NCBI GenBank assembly: GCA_007695115.1
Contig: REEK01000058.1
Coordinates: 1-32,653, forward strand
Length of the DNA: 32,653 nucleotides
Reading direction: 5' to 3'
Source: Sphaerobacteraceae bacterium
GTDB lineage: Bacteria > Chloroflexota > Chloroflexia > Thermomicrobiales > Thermomicrobiaceae
This document shows, piece by piece, positions 14,813-21,917 of the stretch. The position numbers and the translations under genes are program-made. Position 1 is the stretch's first letter. Each line of letters opens with the position of its first letter. Under the pieces are notes generated by a model. It was not told the DNA's origin. It saw only the letters and a list, made by a program, of their open reading frames with translations, and made no database searches.

Positions 14813-17221
14813 TTAGCTGCGGCCCGGTGGGGTCCGGCTGTCTCGCGGTCGACGCATGATCTGGTCGCCGCCCTCATCGTCCTTTTCCTTGTCCTTGTTC
14901 CTGGACGGATCGGGCTCGAAGCGCTGCTCAACGCGACCCTCGTTGCGGTTGTTACCGCCACGATCTCCACCACCGCTGGACTGGCTGCGATCCCGGCTGC
15001 GGTCTCCGCCGCCCCGGCGCTCGCCACCGCCACCACTGTTGCCACCGCTGCTGCTGCTGCCGCCGCTGCTTCCGGCGTCTCCAGCATCTGCACCACCTTC
15101 GGCGGGCAGCATACGCTTGCGGGAGAGGTTGATCTTGCCATCGTTACGAATGGCGCTGACCACCACAGTGGTTTCGTCGCCGACTGCGAGAACATCTTCG
15201 ACCTTCTCGACACGTCGGTTCTCCAGCTCGGAGATGTGGACGAAGCCGTCCTTTCCGGGCAGAATCTCGACGAATGCGCCAGAGGCGATAATCGTCTTGA
15301 CCTTGCCGGTGTAGACCTCGCCGACTTCCGGAACCTTGGTCAGTGCTTCGATGCGAGCAATCGCCGCCTCGGAACTGGCCCGGTCCACAGAGCTGACGTA
15401 GACGGTGCCATCTTCTTCGACTTCCAGCTTGGCACCAGTCTCTTCCTGGATGCCGCGGATCATCTTGCCGCCAGGCCCGATCAACGTACCGATCTGCTGC
15501 TTGTCGATCTGGATACGTGTGATCTGCGGTGCGAAGTCCGAAACCGAACCACGCGAGGCGTCAATGACTTCATTCATCTTGCTCAGAATGAAGAGGCGGC
15601 CTTTACGGGCCTGATCCAGCGCTTCCTGCATGATCTCTGCAGTGATGCCCGCGACCTTGATGTCCATCTGAATTGCCGTGACACCATCACCGGTACCGGC
15701 AACCTTGAAGTCCATGTCACCGAGCGCGTCTTCCAGACCCTGAATATCGCTCAGGATCTGATAGCGGCTGGAATCGCCGTCAGTGATAAGGCCCATCGCC
15801 ATACCGGCCACAGGGGCCTTGATCGGAACACCTGCATCCATAAGCGCCATTGTGCTGCCGCAAACGCTGGCCATCGAGGTCGACCCGTTCGAGGTCACGA
15901 CCTCAGACACCAGACGCATCGTGTAGGGGAACTCATCGAGGTCCGGGAGCACCGGAATCAGCGCTCGCTCGGCCAGCGCACCATGCCCGATATCCCGACG
16001 GCTCGGTCCACGCATGAATCGCGCTTCGCCGACACTGTAGGGTGGGAAGTTGTAATGGTGCATATAGCGCTTGTTGTCTTCGAGGCCGATGCCATCGATC
16101 ATCTGACCTTCGCCAGAGGTACCGAGCGTGGCGGCCGTTACGACCTGAGTCTGGCCACGGGTGAAGATCGCGGAACCGTGTGTCCGGGGAAGATAGCTGA
16201 CCTCGCCCCAGATGTCGCGGATCTCATCGGGCTTGCGGCCATCCGGGCGATCTCCGGCTTCGAGGATCTCCCGGCGAACCATGCCCTTGACGATCGAGCC
16301 GTACACGTCTGAGACCTCACGGGCGCTCGGAAGTGCAGCGATGTCCTCATCGGACATTCCATCGCTCGGCGTGGAAAGCTGCTCGACGACTTCAGCCTTC
16401 AGTGCTGAGGTTGCCTCGTTGCGCTGTTCCTTATCCGGGTGGAACAGTGCATCACGCAGCTTGCCTTCGACGGCCTTTTCAACCTTCTCGATCAATGCTG
16501 TGTTCTTGGCTGGTGGGGTGAAATCACGCTTCGGCTTGCCAACCGCTTCGCGAAGCTCGTTGATCAACTCAACGATCCGCTTGATCTCGTCATGACCGGC
16601 CATGACCGCTTCAATCATGCGCTCTTCGGAGACCTCGTTTGCTTCACCCTCAACCATCATCACGGCATCAGCAGTACCGGCAACAACCATGTTCAGCACG
16701 CTGTTTTCCAGGTCTGCTGAGGTTGGGTTGATCATGAGGTTGCCATCGATGTCGCCAATGCGGACAGCCGCGATCGGACCGTCCCACGGGATATCGGAAA
16801 TCGCCAGCGCCGTCGATGCACCCACGATAGAGAGGACATCCGGATCATTCTGCTGATCAGTCGACATGACCGTCGTAATCAGCTGGATCTCGGAGCGCCA
16901 TCCATCTGGGAACAGCGGGCGAATCGGTCGGTCAGTGAGACGTGCGGTAAGGGTTGCCTTCTCGGACGGGCGGCCCTCACGTTTGATGAATCCGCCAGGG
17001 ATCTTGCCGGCGGCGTACATTCGCTCTTCATAGTCGACGGTCAGCGGCAGGAAATCTACGCCTGGACGCGGCTCTTTGGAACCGACCGCCGTGGACAACA
17101 CCAGCGTGTCCCCGTAGCGGATTGTCACGGAACCATCGGCGAGACCGGCGATCCGGCCATGCTCGATCGTAAGTGTCCTGCCATTGATTTCAATAGACTT
17201 CTCGGTAATTACTGGAGGCAT
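14813..17221 (-). CDS. pnp: Polyribonucleotide nucleotidyltransferase (PNPase)
   Basis: PNPase degrades RNA 3' to 5' with phosphate and can add tails; it is a trimeric enzyme of the RNA degradosome. The 802-residue protein starts at ATG 17221 with GGAGAGGA just upstream. Two RNase PH-like domains are joined by a helical linker. The second holds the catalytic segment GDMDFKVAGT and QMDIKVAGI. A KH domain (IGTLIGPGGKMIRGIQEETG, about 575-610) and an S1 domain (GEVYTGKVKTI to HISEL, about 625-695) follow. The last ~95 residues are a low-complexity Gly/Ser/Arg/Asp tail with RGGGDRSRDR-like runs, longer than in the E. coli enzyme. It lies downstream of rpsO, the classic order, with a 376-bp gap containing hairpins. 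Confidence 0.97.
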   Translation of the reverse strand: MPPVITEKSIEINGRTLTIEHGRIAGLADGSVTIRYGDTLVLSTAVGSKEPRPGVDFLPLTVDYEERMYAAGKIPGGFIKREGRPSEKATLTARLTDRPIRPLFPDGWRSEIQLITTVMSTDQQNDPDVLSIVGASTALAISDIPWDGPIAAVRIGDIDGNLMINPTSADLENSVLNMVVAGTADAVMMVEGEANEVSEERMIEAVMAGHDEIKRIVELINELREAVGKPKRDFTPPAKNTALIEKVEKAVEGKLRDALFHPDKEQRNEATSALKAEVVEQLSTPSDGMSDEDIAALPSAREVSDVYGSIVKGMVRREILEAGDRPDGRKPDEIRDIWGEVSYLPRTHGSAIFTRGQTQVVTAATLGTSGEGQMIDGIGLEDNKRYMHHYNFPPYSVGEARFMRGPSRRDIGHGALAERALIPVLPDLDEFPYTMRLVSEVVTSNGSTSMASVCGSTMALMDAGVPIKAPVAGMAMGLITDGDSSRYQILSDIQGLEDALGDMDFKVAGTGDGVTAIQMDIKVAGITAEIMQEALDQARKGRLFILSKMNEVIDASRGSVSDFAPQITRIQIDKQQIGTLIGPGGKMIRGIQEETGAKLEVEEDGTVYVSSVDRASSEAAIARIEALTKVPEVGEVYTGKVKTIIASGAFVEILPGKDGFVHISELENRRVEKVEDVLAVGDETTVVVSAIRNDGKINLSRKRMLPAEGGADAGDAGSSGGSSSSGGNSGGGGERRGGGDRSRDRSQSSGGGDRGGNNRNEGRVEQRFEPDPSRNKDKEKDDEGGDQIMRRPRDSRTPPGRS

Positions 17222-17311
17222 ATATCCTCTCCCACTTTGAAACAGAGTGCGATGCTATTCTCTATAGCTCGCACATCCTGAACCAGAATTGGTGTGACGG
17301 TTTTGGGAGGG

Positions 17312-17374
17312 GTTAGGAACTGGCGGTCGATGACAATCGCTCTAATGGATCATCATCGGGCTCCAATACCTAAC
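17312..17374 (-). promoter_or_regulatory. Long hairpin in the pnp 5' leader
   Basis: On the minus strand GTTAGG-T-ATTGG pairs with CCAGT-T-CCTAAC as the outer stem. GATGATGATC pairs with GATTGTCATC (two G-U pairs) as the inner stem, with a 9-nt apical loop. The outer arms span 17312-17374. In E. coli, pnp is autoregulated through a leader stem cut by RNase III and attacked by PNPase. This hairpin has the right place and size for a similar device, but that is inference. No other element is evident in the rpsO-pnp gap apart from the terminator-like hairpin. Confidence 0.45.
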
Positions 17375-17474
17375 ACCTCACCTTCTTACCGTTTCACACC
17401 GTACAATGTTACCCAATGTTCCCGGGCGAGCCGGACTCGGAGATTCGCCGTTTTCTTCCCGCAAACAAGACAAC

Positions 17475-17499
17475 GGCCCAGGGCACGAAACCCTGGGCC
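17475..17499 (-). terminator. Hairpin after rpsO
   Basis: GGCCCAGGG (17475-17483) and CCCTGGGCC (17491-17499) form a perfect 9-bp stem with a 7-nt loop. On the minus strand it is followed by GTTGTCTTGTTTG, a loose T-rich tract. It may end rpsO transcripts or act as a processing/attenuation site before pnp. Confidence 0.6.
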
Positions 17500-17598
17500 A
17501 GTCCAGAAGACTTGTCAGCGTCGGCTACTCTGATATCGGCTTCCACCCGCGGGAACGGGAATCTGCGTCGAGCCGTGAACACGTTCAACGACCTCAAC

Positions 17599-17868
17599 CT
17601 AGCGTCGGAGCCCAAGTCTGGTGATGGTCTCACGATACCGCTCGATATCTTTCTTGCTGAGATAACTCAGCAGCCGGCGGCGACGACCGACCAGTTTCAA
17701 CAGGCCTCGTCGCGAATGGTTGTCGTGCGGATGTTCTCGCAGATGTCCAACCTGATTGTTGATCCGCTCTGTCAGCAGTGCAATCTGCACTTCCGGAGAC
17801 CCCGTATCCGCGTCATGGGTCTGGAAATCGCTGACAATGTCCTGCTTCTGCACCTTATGCAACGCCAT
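17599..17868 (-). CDS. rpsO: 30S ribosomal protein S15
   Basis: The 89-residue length is exactly typical for S15, which binds the central domain of 16S rRNA and organises the platform of the small subunit. Signature segments are [32 protein letters not shown] and RRRRLLSYL, the conserved helix that contacts 16S rRNA. The ATG at 17868 has GGGAGG 9 nt upstream. It lies before pnp in the standard rpsO-pnp order. Confidence 0.98.
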   Translation of the reverse strand: MALHKVQKQDIVSDFQTHDADTGSPEVQIALLTERINNQVGHLREHPHDNHSRRGLLKLVGRRRRLLSYLSKKDIERYRETITRLGLRR

Positions 17869-17923
17869 CTATCCGGCGCCTCCCTATTCTTCCCGCGCGT
17901 AAGCTACGCTCAAATACCATACA

Positions 17924-17952
17924 AGTATAACAGGGCCGACAAGCCCTCACAA
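17924..17952 (-). promoter_or_regulatory. sigma70-type promoter of rpsO
   Basis: On the minus strand TTGTGA (17947-17952) and TATACT (17924-17929) are separated by exactly 17 nt, 56 nt upstream of the rpsO ATG. This is one of the better promoter matches in the window and separates rpsO-pnp from ilvBN. Confidence 0.6.
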
Positions 17953-18012
17953 TCAGCAGATTTGCCCATCTGATTCAGCAAATTCGGCTACTCAACAGCC
18001 AGAATCGCCGGC

Positions 18013-18543
18013 TCAGACGACGGCTTCCTGTCGGGTAACACTGACGGTTCCGGTTCCGCGTTGCATCGCGACCATGCCAGTGCGGCTGATCTCCTTGATT
18101 CCATACGGCCGAATCAGGGCGATCAGCGACTCGATCTTGTCGGACGGTCCGGTCACTTCGATCACCAGCGTGTCCGGAGAGGCATCCACGATCCGGGCCC
18201 GGTAGACCTCTGAGACCAGACGCATAATGTCCCCACGTGTCCGCTCGCTGGCGGCGATCTTGATCAGTGCCAGTTCGCGCTGGATCAGGTTCTCACCGGT
18301 AACGTTGGTGACCTTGATCACTTCCAGCAGCTTGTAGAGCTGCTTGGTCAGCTGCTCGACAGTCTTGTCGTCACCGCGAACAACCAGCGTAATGCGTGAC
18401 TGGTCACTGGTCTCACAATGACCGACCGCAATGCTATCAACATTGAACCCACGTTGCCGGAAAAGGCTCATGATCCGGTTCATGACGCCTGGCTGATCCT
18501 CGACCAGCACGACCAGTGTATGACTACGCATCGCTTCTACCAT
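18013..18543 (-). CDS. ilvN: Acetolactate synthase small (regulatory) subunit
   Basis: The 176-residue protein is the regulatory subunit that activates IlvB and gives it valine feedback sensitivity. The N-terminal ACT domain is clear: [21 protein letters not shown] followed by [11 protein letters not shown]. The C-terminal ALS_ss_C domain ([19 protein letters not shown] onward) completes the normal length. The ATG overlaps the ilvB stop (ATGGTAG), so translation is probably coupled; a second ATG at 18531 is possible. The protein and IlvB form the enzyme for the first step of valine, leucine and isoleucine synthesis. Confidence 0.95.
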   Translation of the reverse strand: MVEAMRSHTLVVLVEDQPGVMNRIMSLFRQRGFNVDSIAVGHCETSDQSRITLVVRGDDKTVEQLTKQLYKLLEVIKVTNVTGENLIQRELALIKIAASERTRGDIMRLVSEVYRARIVDASPDTLVIEVTGPSDKIESLIALIRPYGIKEISRTGMVAMQRGTGTVSVTRQEAVV

Positions 18544-20270
18544 TCCGTTTCGTGCTGTTCAATGATCTCACCAAAGGAACCACCGGACGGGATCATCGGG
18601 TACACATTCTCTTCCTGATTGACCACGAATTCGACCAGAACCGGGCCTTCGATCGACTGGGCCCAGCGGATGACATCTTCAACCTCGTTCGGCTTCGAGA
18701 CTCGACGTGACGCCATTCCATAAGCCTGGCCGAGCATCACGTAGTCCGGGCTGGTGATCGGCGTTTCGGAATAGTTCCGATCGTGGAACAACTGCTGCCA
18801 CTGGCGCACCATGCCGAGATAGCCATTGTTGATGATTGCGATCTTCACGTTGAGATTGTGCTGAACGATGGTGGCGAACTCGAACAGGGTCATCTGCACA
18901 CCGCCGTCTCCGACGATCGCCCAGACTTCCTTGTCAGGGCGCCCGAATGCGGCACCCATCGCCGAGGGCACACCGTAACCCATCGTGCCCAGGCCACCTG
19001 AGGAAAGCCACTGGTTCGGGGAATCACACTTGTAGAACTGAGCCGCCCACATCTGGTGCTGCCCCACATCCGTCGAGACAATCGCATCGCCCTCGGTGAG
19101 CGTATGCAATCGCTCCAGCGCGTACTGAGGTGGCAGGCCGCCGTCCATGGCTGCTGGGGTCGATGGCAATGGATACTTCCATGTCTCGATCGTCTTCAGC
19201 CACTCGCGGTCCTGCACTTCATCAACCGCGTCGATCAGGAGCTTCAGTGACTCTTTCGCGTCGCCCACAACCGGAACGGTGGTGTCGACGTTCTTGCCAA
19301 CCTCGGCTGGATCGATATCGACGTGGATGATCTTTGCGTTGGGAGCAAACTCGCTGATTCGTCCGGTGACACGGTCATCGAACCGCATCCCGATGCCGAT
19401 CAGCACATCGGCGTCATTGATCGCGTGATTGGCATGTGCGAAACCGTGCATCCCCACCATACCGAGACAGTTCGGGTGCGATGCCGGGAAACCACCGATA
19501 CCCAGCAGTGTCAACCCGATCGGGATGTCGGCGTGTTCCGAGAAGCGAACGAGTTCGTCGGTCGCTTTCGAGATCATAATCCCGTGGCCGGCGAGGATCA
19601 GCGGACGCTCGGCCTGGTTGATCAGCTCGGCAGCCTTCTTGATCTGGCGTCGATGCGGCACCGTGGTTGGACGATAGCCCGGGAGATTGATCGGTCCGCG
19701 CGGGGCCAGCGTACCCTTGGTCAACTGAATGTCTTTGGGAATGTCCACCAGCACCGGCCCCGGTCGCCCGGAGGTCGCCAGATAGAACGCCTTCTGGATC
19801 GTCGGGCCGATATCCTCAACTCGGCGAACCACGAAGTTGTGCTTGGTAATCGGGATCGTGATGCCGGTGATGTCCGTCTCCTGGAAGGCATCGCTTCCGA
19901 TGACCGCCTGCGGAACCTGACCGGTGATGCAGACCATCGGCACCGAGTCCATCATCGCCGTAGCGATACCGGTCACCAGGTTCGTGGCGCCCGGCCCCGA
20001 GGTGGCGATACAGACACCTGGCTTGCCGGTTGCCCGGGCGTAACCGTCGGCGGCATGGGCAGCGCCCTGCTCGTGCCGGACCAGAATATGCCGCATGTTG
20101 AACTCGGGAATAACATCGTAGAGAGGAATGACCGCACCACCTGGATAACCGAAGACCAGATCGACACCTTCTCGCTCCATTGCCTGACAGAGCAACCGGG
20201 CACCGGTCTGCGGCTTTGCTTCAGCCGCTGTGTCAGTACGCTTCGCTGCGCCTGTATCTGTTGAAACCAT
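18537..20270 (-). CDS. ilvB: Acetolactate synthase large (catalytic) subunit
   Basis: The enzyme condenses pyruvate with pyruvate or 2-oxobutyrate to acetolactate or acetohydroxybutyrate, using thiamine diphosphate, magnesium and FAD. The 577-residue protein has the three-domain ThDP layout. Glu67 in [15 protein letters not shown] is the ThDP-activating glutamate. [16 protein letters not shown] is the FAD/substrate region, and GDGGVQMT with [12 protein letters not shown] is the cofactor-binding GDG-NN motif. [16 protein letters not shown] matches biosynthetic (anabolic) acetohydroxyacid synthases. The first ~20 residues are a poorly conserved extension. It lies behind the Ile/Val/Leu leader attenuator and is followed by ilvN. 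Confidence 0.97.
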   Translation of the reverse strand: MVSTDTGAAKRTDTAAEAKPQTGARLLCQAMEREGVDLVFGYPGGAVIPLYDVIPEFNMRHILVRHEQGAAHAADGYARATGKPGVCIATSGPGATNLVTGIATAMMDSVPMVCITGQVPQAVIGSDAFQETDITGITIPITKHNFVVRRVEDIGPTIQKAFYLATSGRPGPVLVDIPKDIQLTKGTLAPRGPINLPGYRPTTVPHRRQIKKAAELINQAERPLILAGHGIMISKATDELVRFSEHADIPIGLTLLGIGGFPASHPNCLGMVGMHGFAHANHAINDADVLIGIGMRFDDRVTGRISEFAPNAKIIHVDIDPAEVGKNVDTTVPVVGDAKESLKLLIDAVDEVQDREWLKTIETWKYPLPSTPAAMDGGLPPQYALERLHTLTEGDAIVSTDVGQHQMWAAQFYKCDSPNQWLSSGGLGTMGYGVPSAMGAAFGRPDKEVWAIVGDGGVQMTLFEFATIVQHNLNVKIAIINNGYLGMVRQWQQLFHDRNYSETPITSPDYVMLGQAYGMASRRVSKPNEVEDVIRWAQSIEGPVLVEFVVNQEENVYPMIPSGGSFGEIIEQHETEW

Positions 20271-20320
20271 CGTGCGAGCCCCTCTCTTCGAGTCGAATTA
20301 CACCCAACCAGGAAATGTTC

Positions 20321-20359
20321 CGCAAACGCAAACGAGCCTCCGGATGATCCGGAGGCTCG
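20321..20359 (-). terminator. Intrinsic terminator of the ilvBN attenuator
   Basis: CGAGCCTCCGG and CCGGAGGCTCG (20333-20343 and 20349-20359) form a perfect 11-bp stem with a 5-nt loop. On the minus strand it is followed by TTTGCGTTTG. It lies 50 nt before the ilvB start codon. Confidence 0.8.
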
Positions 20360-20409
20360 CGAGACTTGGTATCTTCTTCAGTGATCCCTAGCTTCTCGCA
20401 AAACCTCCG
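20350..20409 (-). promoter_or_regulatory. ilvBN antiterminator
   Basis: On the minus strand CGGAGG-TTTT-GCGAG (20395-20409) pairs with CTCGC-GAG-CCTCCG (20350-20363): two perfect helices of 6 and 5 bp with a small internal loop. The second strand contains the 5' arm of the terminator, so the two structures exclude each other. The first strand lies in the last codons of the leader peptide. A ribosome reaching the stop covers it, while a stall at the Ile/Val codons upstream leaves it free. Confidence 0.7.
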
Positions 20410-20576
20410 ACGGCTACACGGCCGCCAATAATAATGCGTACTACAAGGAGTACGAGCGAGCTAAGGACTACAGTGAGACCAGCAACGACAGCATCAGCCG
20501 ACTCGAGGATGTGGTCCTCGACCGACGGGTTCACGCTGATTGCGATTGCTTTCGCTGGCACGTTTGCTCTCACCAT
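20388..20576 (-). CDS. Ile/Val/Leu-rich leader peptide of ilvBN
   Basis: A 62-codon frame starts at ATG 20576, just after a consensus promoter, and ends at TAG just after the antiterminator strand. Its C-terminal half reads VVAGLTVVLSSLVLLVVR followed by three consecutive Ile codons ATT (20427-20435). GTA, CTT and ATT, which the structural genes seem to use sparingly, cluster here. This fits a leader peptide that senses charged tRNA-Val, tRNA-Leu and tRNA-Ile, the end products of the pathway. It is much longer than typical ilv leaders, so translation might begin at an internal start. A nearby out-of-frame micro-ORF (MLSLLVSL) is also Leu-rich. Confidence 0.7.
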   Translation of the reverse strand: MVRANVPAKAIAISVNPSVEDHILESADAVVAGLTVVLSSLVLLVVRIIIGGRVAVGGFARS

Positions 20577-20608
20577 TCATGTGTCTGGAGACTAACTCCA
20601 CTTACGGC

Positions 20609-20637
20609 ATAGTAGCAGCTTGTGAAATCTGTGTCAA
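20609..20637 (-). promoter_or_regulatory. sigma70-type promoter of the ilvBN leader
   Basis: On the minus strand a perfect TTGACA (20632-20637) and TACTAT (20609-20614) are separated by exactly 17 nt. It would start RNA near 20602, about 26 nt before the leader peptide ATG. It is the best promoter match in the window. Confidence 0.75.
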
Positions 20638-20673
20638 CCAGCCGAGCAGATTGGCGCGGATCTTAACTCAAAC

Positions 20674-21264
20674 CTAACGGATCGGGTTCTCCGGTCCACG
20701 GCCGCGATATGCCTCCACAAAGGCGTCGATGAGTTCTTCATCGAACGAATCGAGCTCCATCTTGTAGTTCCAGGCCGTCAGTGTCAACTCGCCGTCCATG
20801 TCCGGTCTTGGAACAGCCAGCACCGCGTCCCACTGGCCATCGAATTCCTCGGTCAGCTCAGTGATTTTGGCGACTGACTCATCGGACAAACGGCTCGTGT
20901 CGGTGGTGTAATAAATGACGATATGTCCGTGCTCCAGGTTGTGCACCAGTAATTCGTCCGGGACAACCTCTCGATGAATTCCTGCCGGAGCCCAGCTGGC
21001 GTAGTGCGGTCCAGAGGTGGGGGGGTCGGATTCGTACTCTACCGTCGTACCTTCGGCGACGTGATCACGACCTTCATCTGGCATCTCAACTACGTGGCCT
21101 TCGAGAACTTCGGGAGTGTCATCTCCGCCGAGGACGTTCATCGCTAGCGGGGCCGCGATGATCACCAGCAGGATGCCACCGACAATCCAGAGCGTTGTCC
21201 CCGAGAGCCAACTGTTGTCGTTCTTGTTCCGCTGCGAGCGAGATGTGGTGGTTCCAGTGCTCAT
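20674..21264 (-). CDS. DUF3105 membrane-anchored protein
   Basis: The 196-residue protein has a short hydrophilic N-terminus, one membrane helix (about 24-44, WIVGGILLVIIAAPLAM) and an extracytoplasmic domain. The domain has the DUF3105 signatures PPTSGPHYASW and LLVHNLEHGHIVIYY, with conserved histidines that could bind metal. Function is unknown for the family, which is common in actinobacteria and Chloroflexota. The start at ATG 21264 has AGGAG 11 nt upstream. The gene precedes the ilvBN promoter but is separated from it by only 37 bp. Confidence 0.85.
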   Translation of the reverse strand: MSTGTTTSRSQRNKNDNSWLSGTTLWIVGGILLVIIAAPLAMNVLGGDDTPEVLEGHVVEMPDEGRDHVAEGTTVEYESDPPTSGPHYASWAPAGIHREVVPDELLVHNLEHGHIVIYYTTDTSRLSDESVAKITELTEEFDGQWDAVLAVPRPDMDGELTLTAWNYKMELDSFDEELIDAFVEAYRGRGPENPIR

Positions 21265-21434
21265 ACGTCACTCAACTCCTGATTGTGGATGATGAAGTCT
21301 ATTGTCTATGGGCTGAAAACGCAGTCACGCGAAGCCTTATTCCCCGGCTCAGTGTGTCGGATCGCAATATCAATTCTCCTGAAACCCTACACCAGCGGCG
21401 ATCGCGTGAGGTAGTGGAAGCGGCACGCGCAACG

Positions 21435-21463
21435 TTGATGTCCGGGCATTGATATGGTAACGT
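21435..21463 (+). promoter_or_regulatory. Possible promoter of the tRNA cluster
   Basis: TTGATG (21435-21440) and TAACGT (21458-21463) with a 17-nt spacer would start RNA near 21470, about 33 nt before the tRNA-Arg. The -10 is weak. Confidence 0.35.
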
Positions 21464-21502
21464 ATCTGGAGTTCGGCGCCACGGTGCCAGCTAGTTGAAT
21501 AT

Positions 21503-21575
21503 GCGCCCGTAGCTCAGCGGATAGAGCGTCTGGTTGCGGACCAGAAGGTCGCAGGTTCGAGTCCTGCCGGGCGTA
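21503..21575 (+). tRNA. tRNA-Arg (anticodon GCG)
   Basis: A complete cloverleaf of 73 nt can be drawn: acceptor GCGCCCG/CGGGCGT (G1-U72 wobble), D arm GCTC/GAGC, anticodon stem TCTGG/CCAGA with loop TTGCGGA, and T arm GCAGG-TTCGAGT-CCTGC. The anticodon GCG reads CGC and CGU. Most bacteria use an ACG tRNA converted to inosine instead. CCA is not encoded (ACTC follows). Confidence 0.93.
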
Positions 21576-21585
21576 CTCATGACGG

Positions 21586-21615
21586 AATGCAAGGTGCCAG
21601 TCACCTTGCATTTTT
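21586..21615 (+). terminator. Terminator after tRNA-Arg
   Basis: AATGCAAGGTG (21586-21596) and CACCTTGCATT (21602-21612) form an 11-bp stem with a 5-nt loop, followed by further T. It suggests that tRNA-Arg is at least partly transcribed separately from the tRNA-Ser genes. Confidence 0.8.
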
Positions 21616-21641
21616 ACGTTCAGATTGGAACAATTCCCGGC

Positions 21642-21727
21642 GGAGAGGTGTCCGAGTGGTTTAAGGTGCCGCTCTCGAAAAGCGGTAAGGTTAGTAGCCT
21701 TCGTGGGTTCGAATCCCACCCTCTCCG
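21642..21727 (+). tRNA. tRNA-Ser (anticodon CGA)
   Basis: An 86-nt class II tRNA: acceptor GGAGAGG/CCTCTCC, anticodon stem CCGCT/AGCGG with loop CTCGAAA, a long variable arm, T arm GTGGG-TTCGAAT-CCCAC and discriminator G as expected for serine. It reads UCG. The sequence after the discriminator is CCG, so CCA must be added after transcription. Confidence 0.94.
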
Positions 21728-21732
21728 CCGGA

Positions 21733-21748
21733 CGACTCTTCGGAGTCG
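21733..21748 (+). terminator. UUCG hairpin between the tRNA-Ser genes
   Basis: CGACTC-TTCG-GAGTCG is a 6-bp stem with a stable UUCG tetraloop. With no T-tract it is more likely a processing or stabilising hairpin than a terminator. Confidence 0.4.
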
Positions 21749-21762
21749 GAACAGACAAGTCA

Positions 21763-21850
21763 GGAAGGGTCGCATAGTCTGGCCTAGTGCGCGCGATTGG
21801 AAATCGCGTAGGGTTTATAGCCCTCGAGGGTTCGAATCCCTCCCCTTCCG
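21763..21850 (+). tRNA. tRNA-Ser (anticodon GGA)
   Basis: An 88-nt class II tRNA: acceptor GGAAGGG/CCCTTCC, anticodon stem CGCGA/TCGCG with loop TTGGAAA, a long variable arm, T arm GAGGG-TTCGAAT-CCCTC and discriminator G. It reads UCC and UCU. CCA follows directly at 21851-21853, unlike the two tRNAs before it. Confidence 0.94.
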
Positions 21851-21863
21851 CCAGCACAGACAG

Positions 21864-21896
21864 AAACGGCCGGTGGTAGCGAGCCACCGGCCGTTT
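21864..21896. terminator. Terminator after the tRNA cluster
   Basis: AAACGGCCGGTGG (21864-21876) pairs with CCACCGGCCGTTT (21884-21896), a 13-bp stem with a 7-nt loop and T-tract on the plus strand. The run of A on the left lets it also serve the convergent acetamidase-like gene on the minus strand. Confidence 0.85.
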
Positions 21897-21917
21897 TGCA
21901 TCAGTGGCATCCTGGAT

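Noticed and set aside
14777-16312. 511-residue plus-strand open frame
   Set aside because: It is the complement of pnp coding sequence; its Ala-rich and His/Asp-rich composition comes from the opposite strand and it has no ribosome site.
19323-20264. 313-residue plus-strand open frame
   Set aside because: It is antisense to ilvB, which has all its catalytic motifs on the minus strand.
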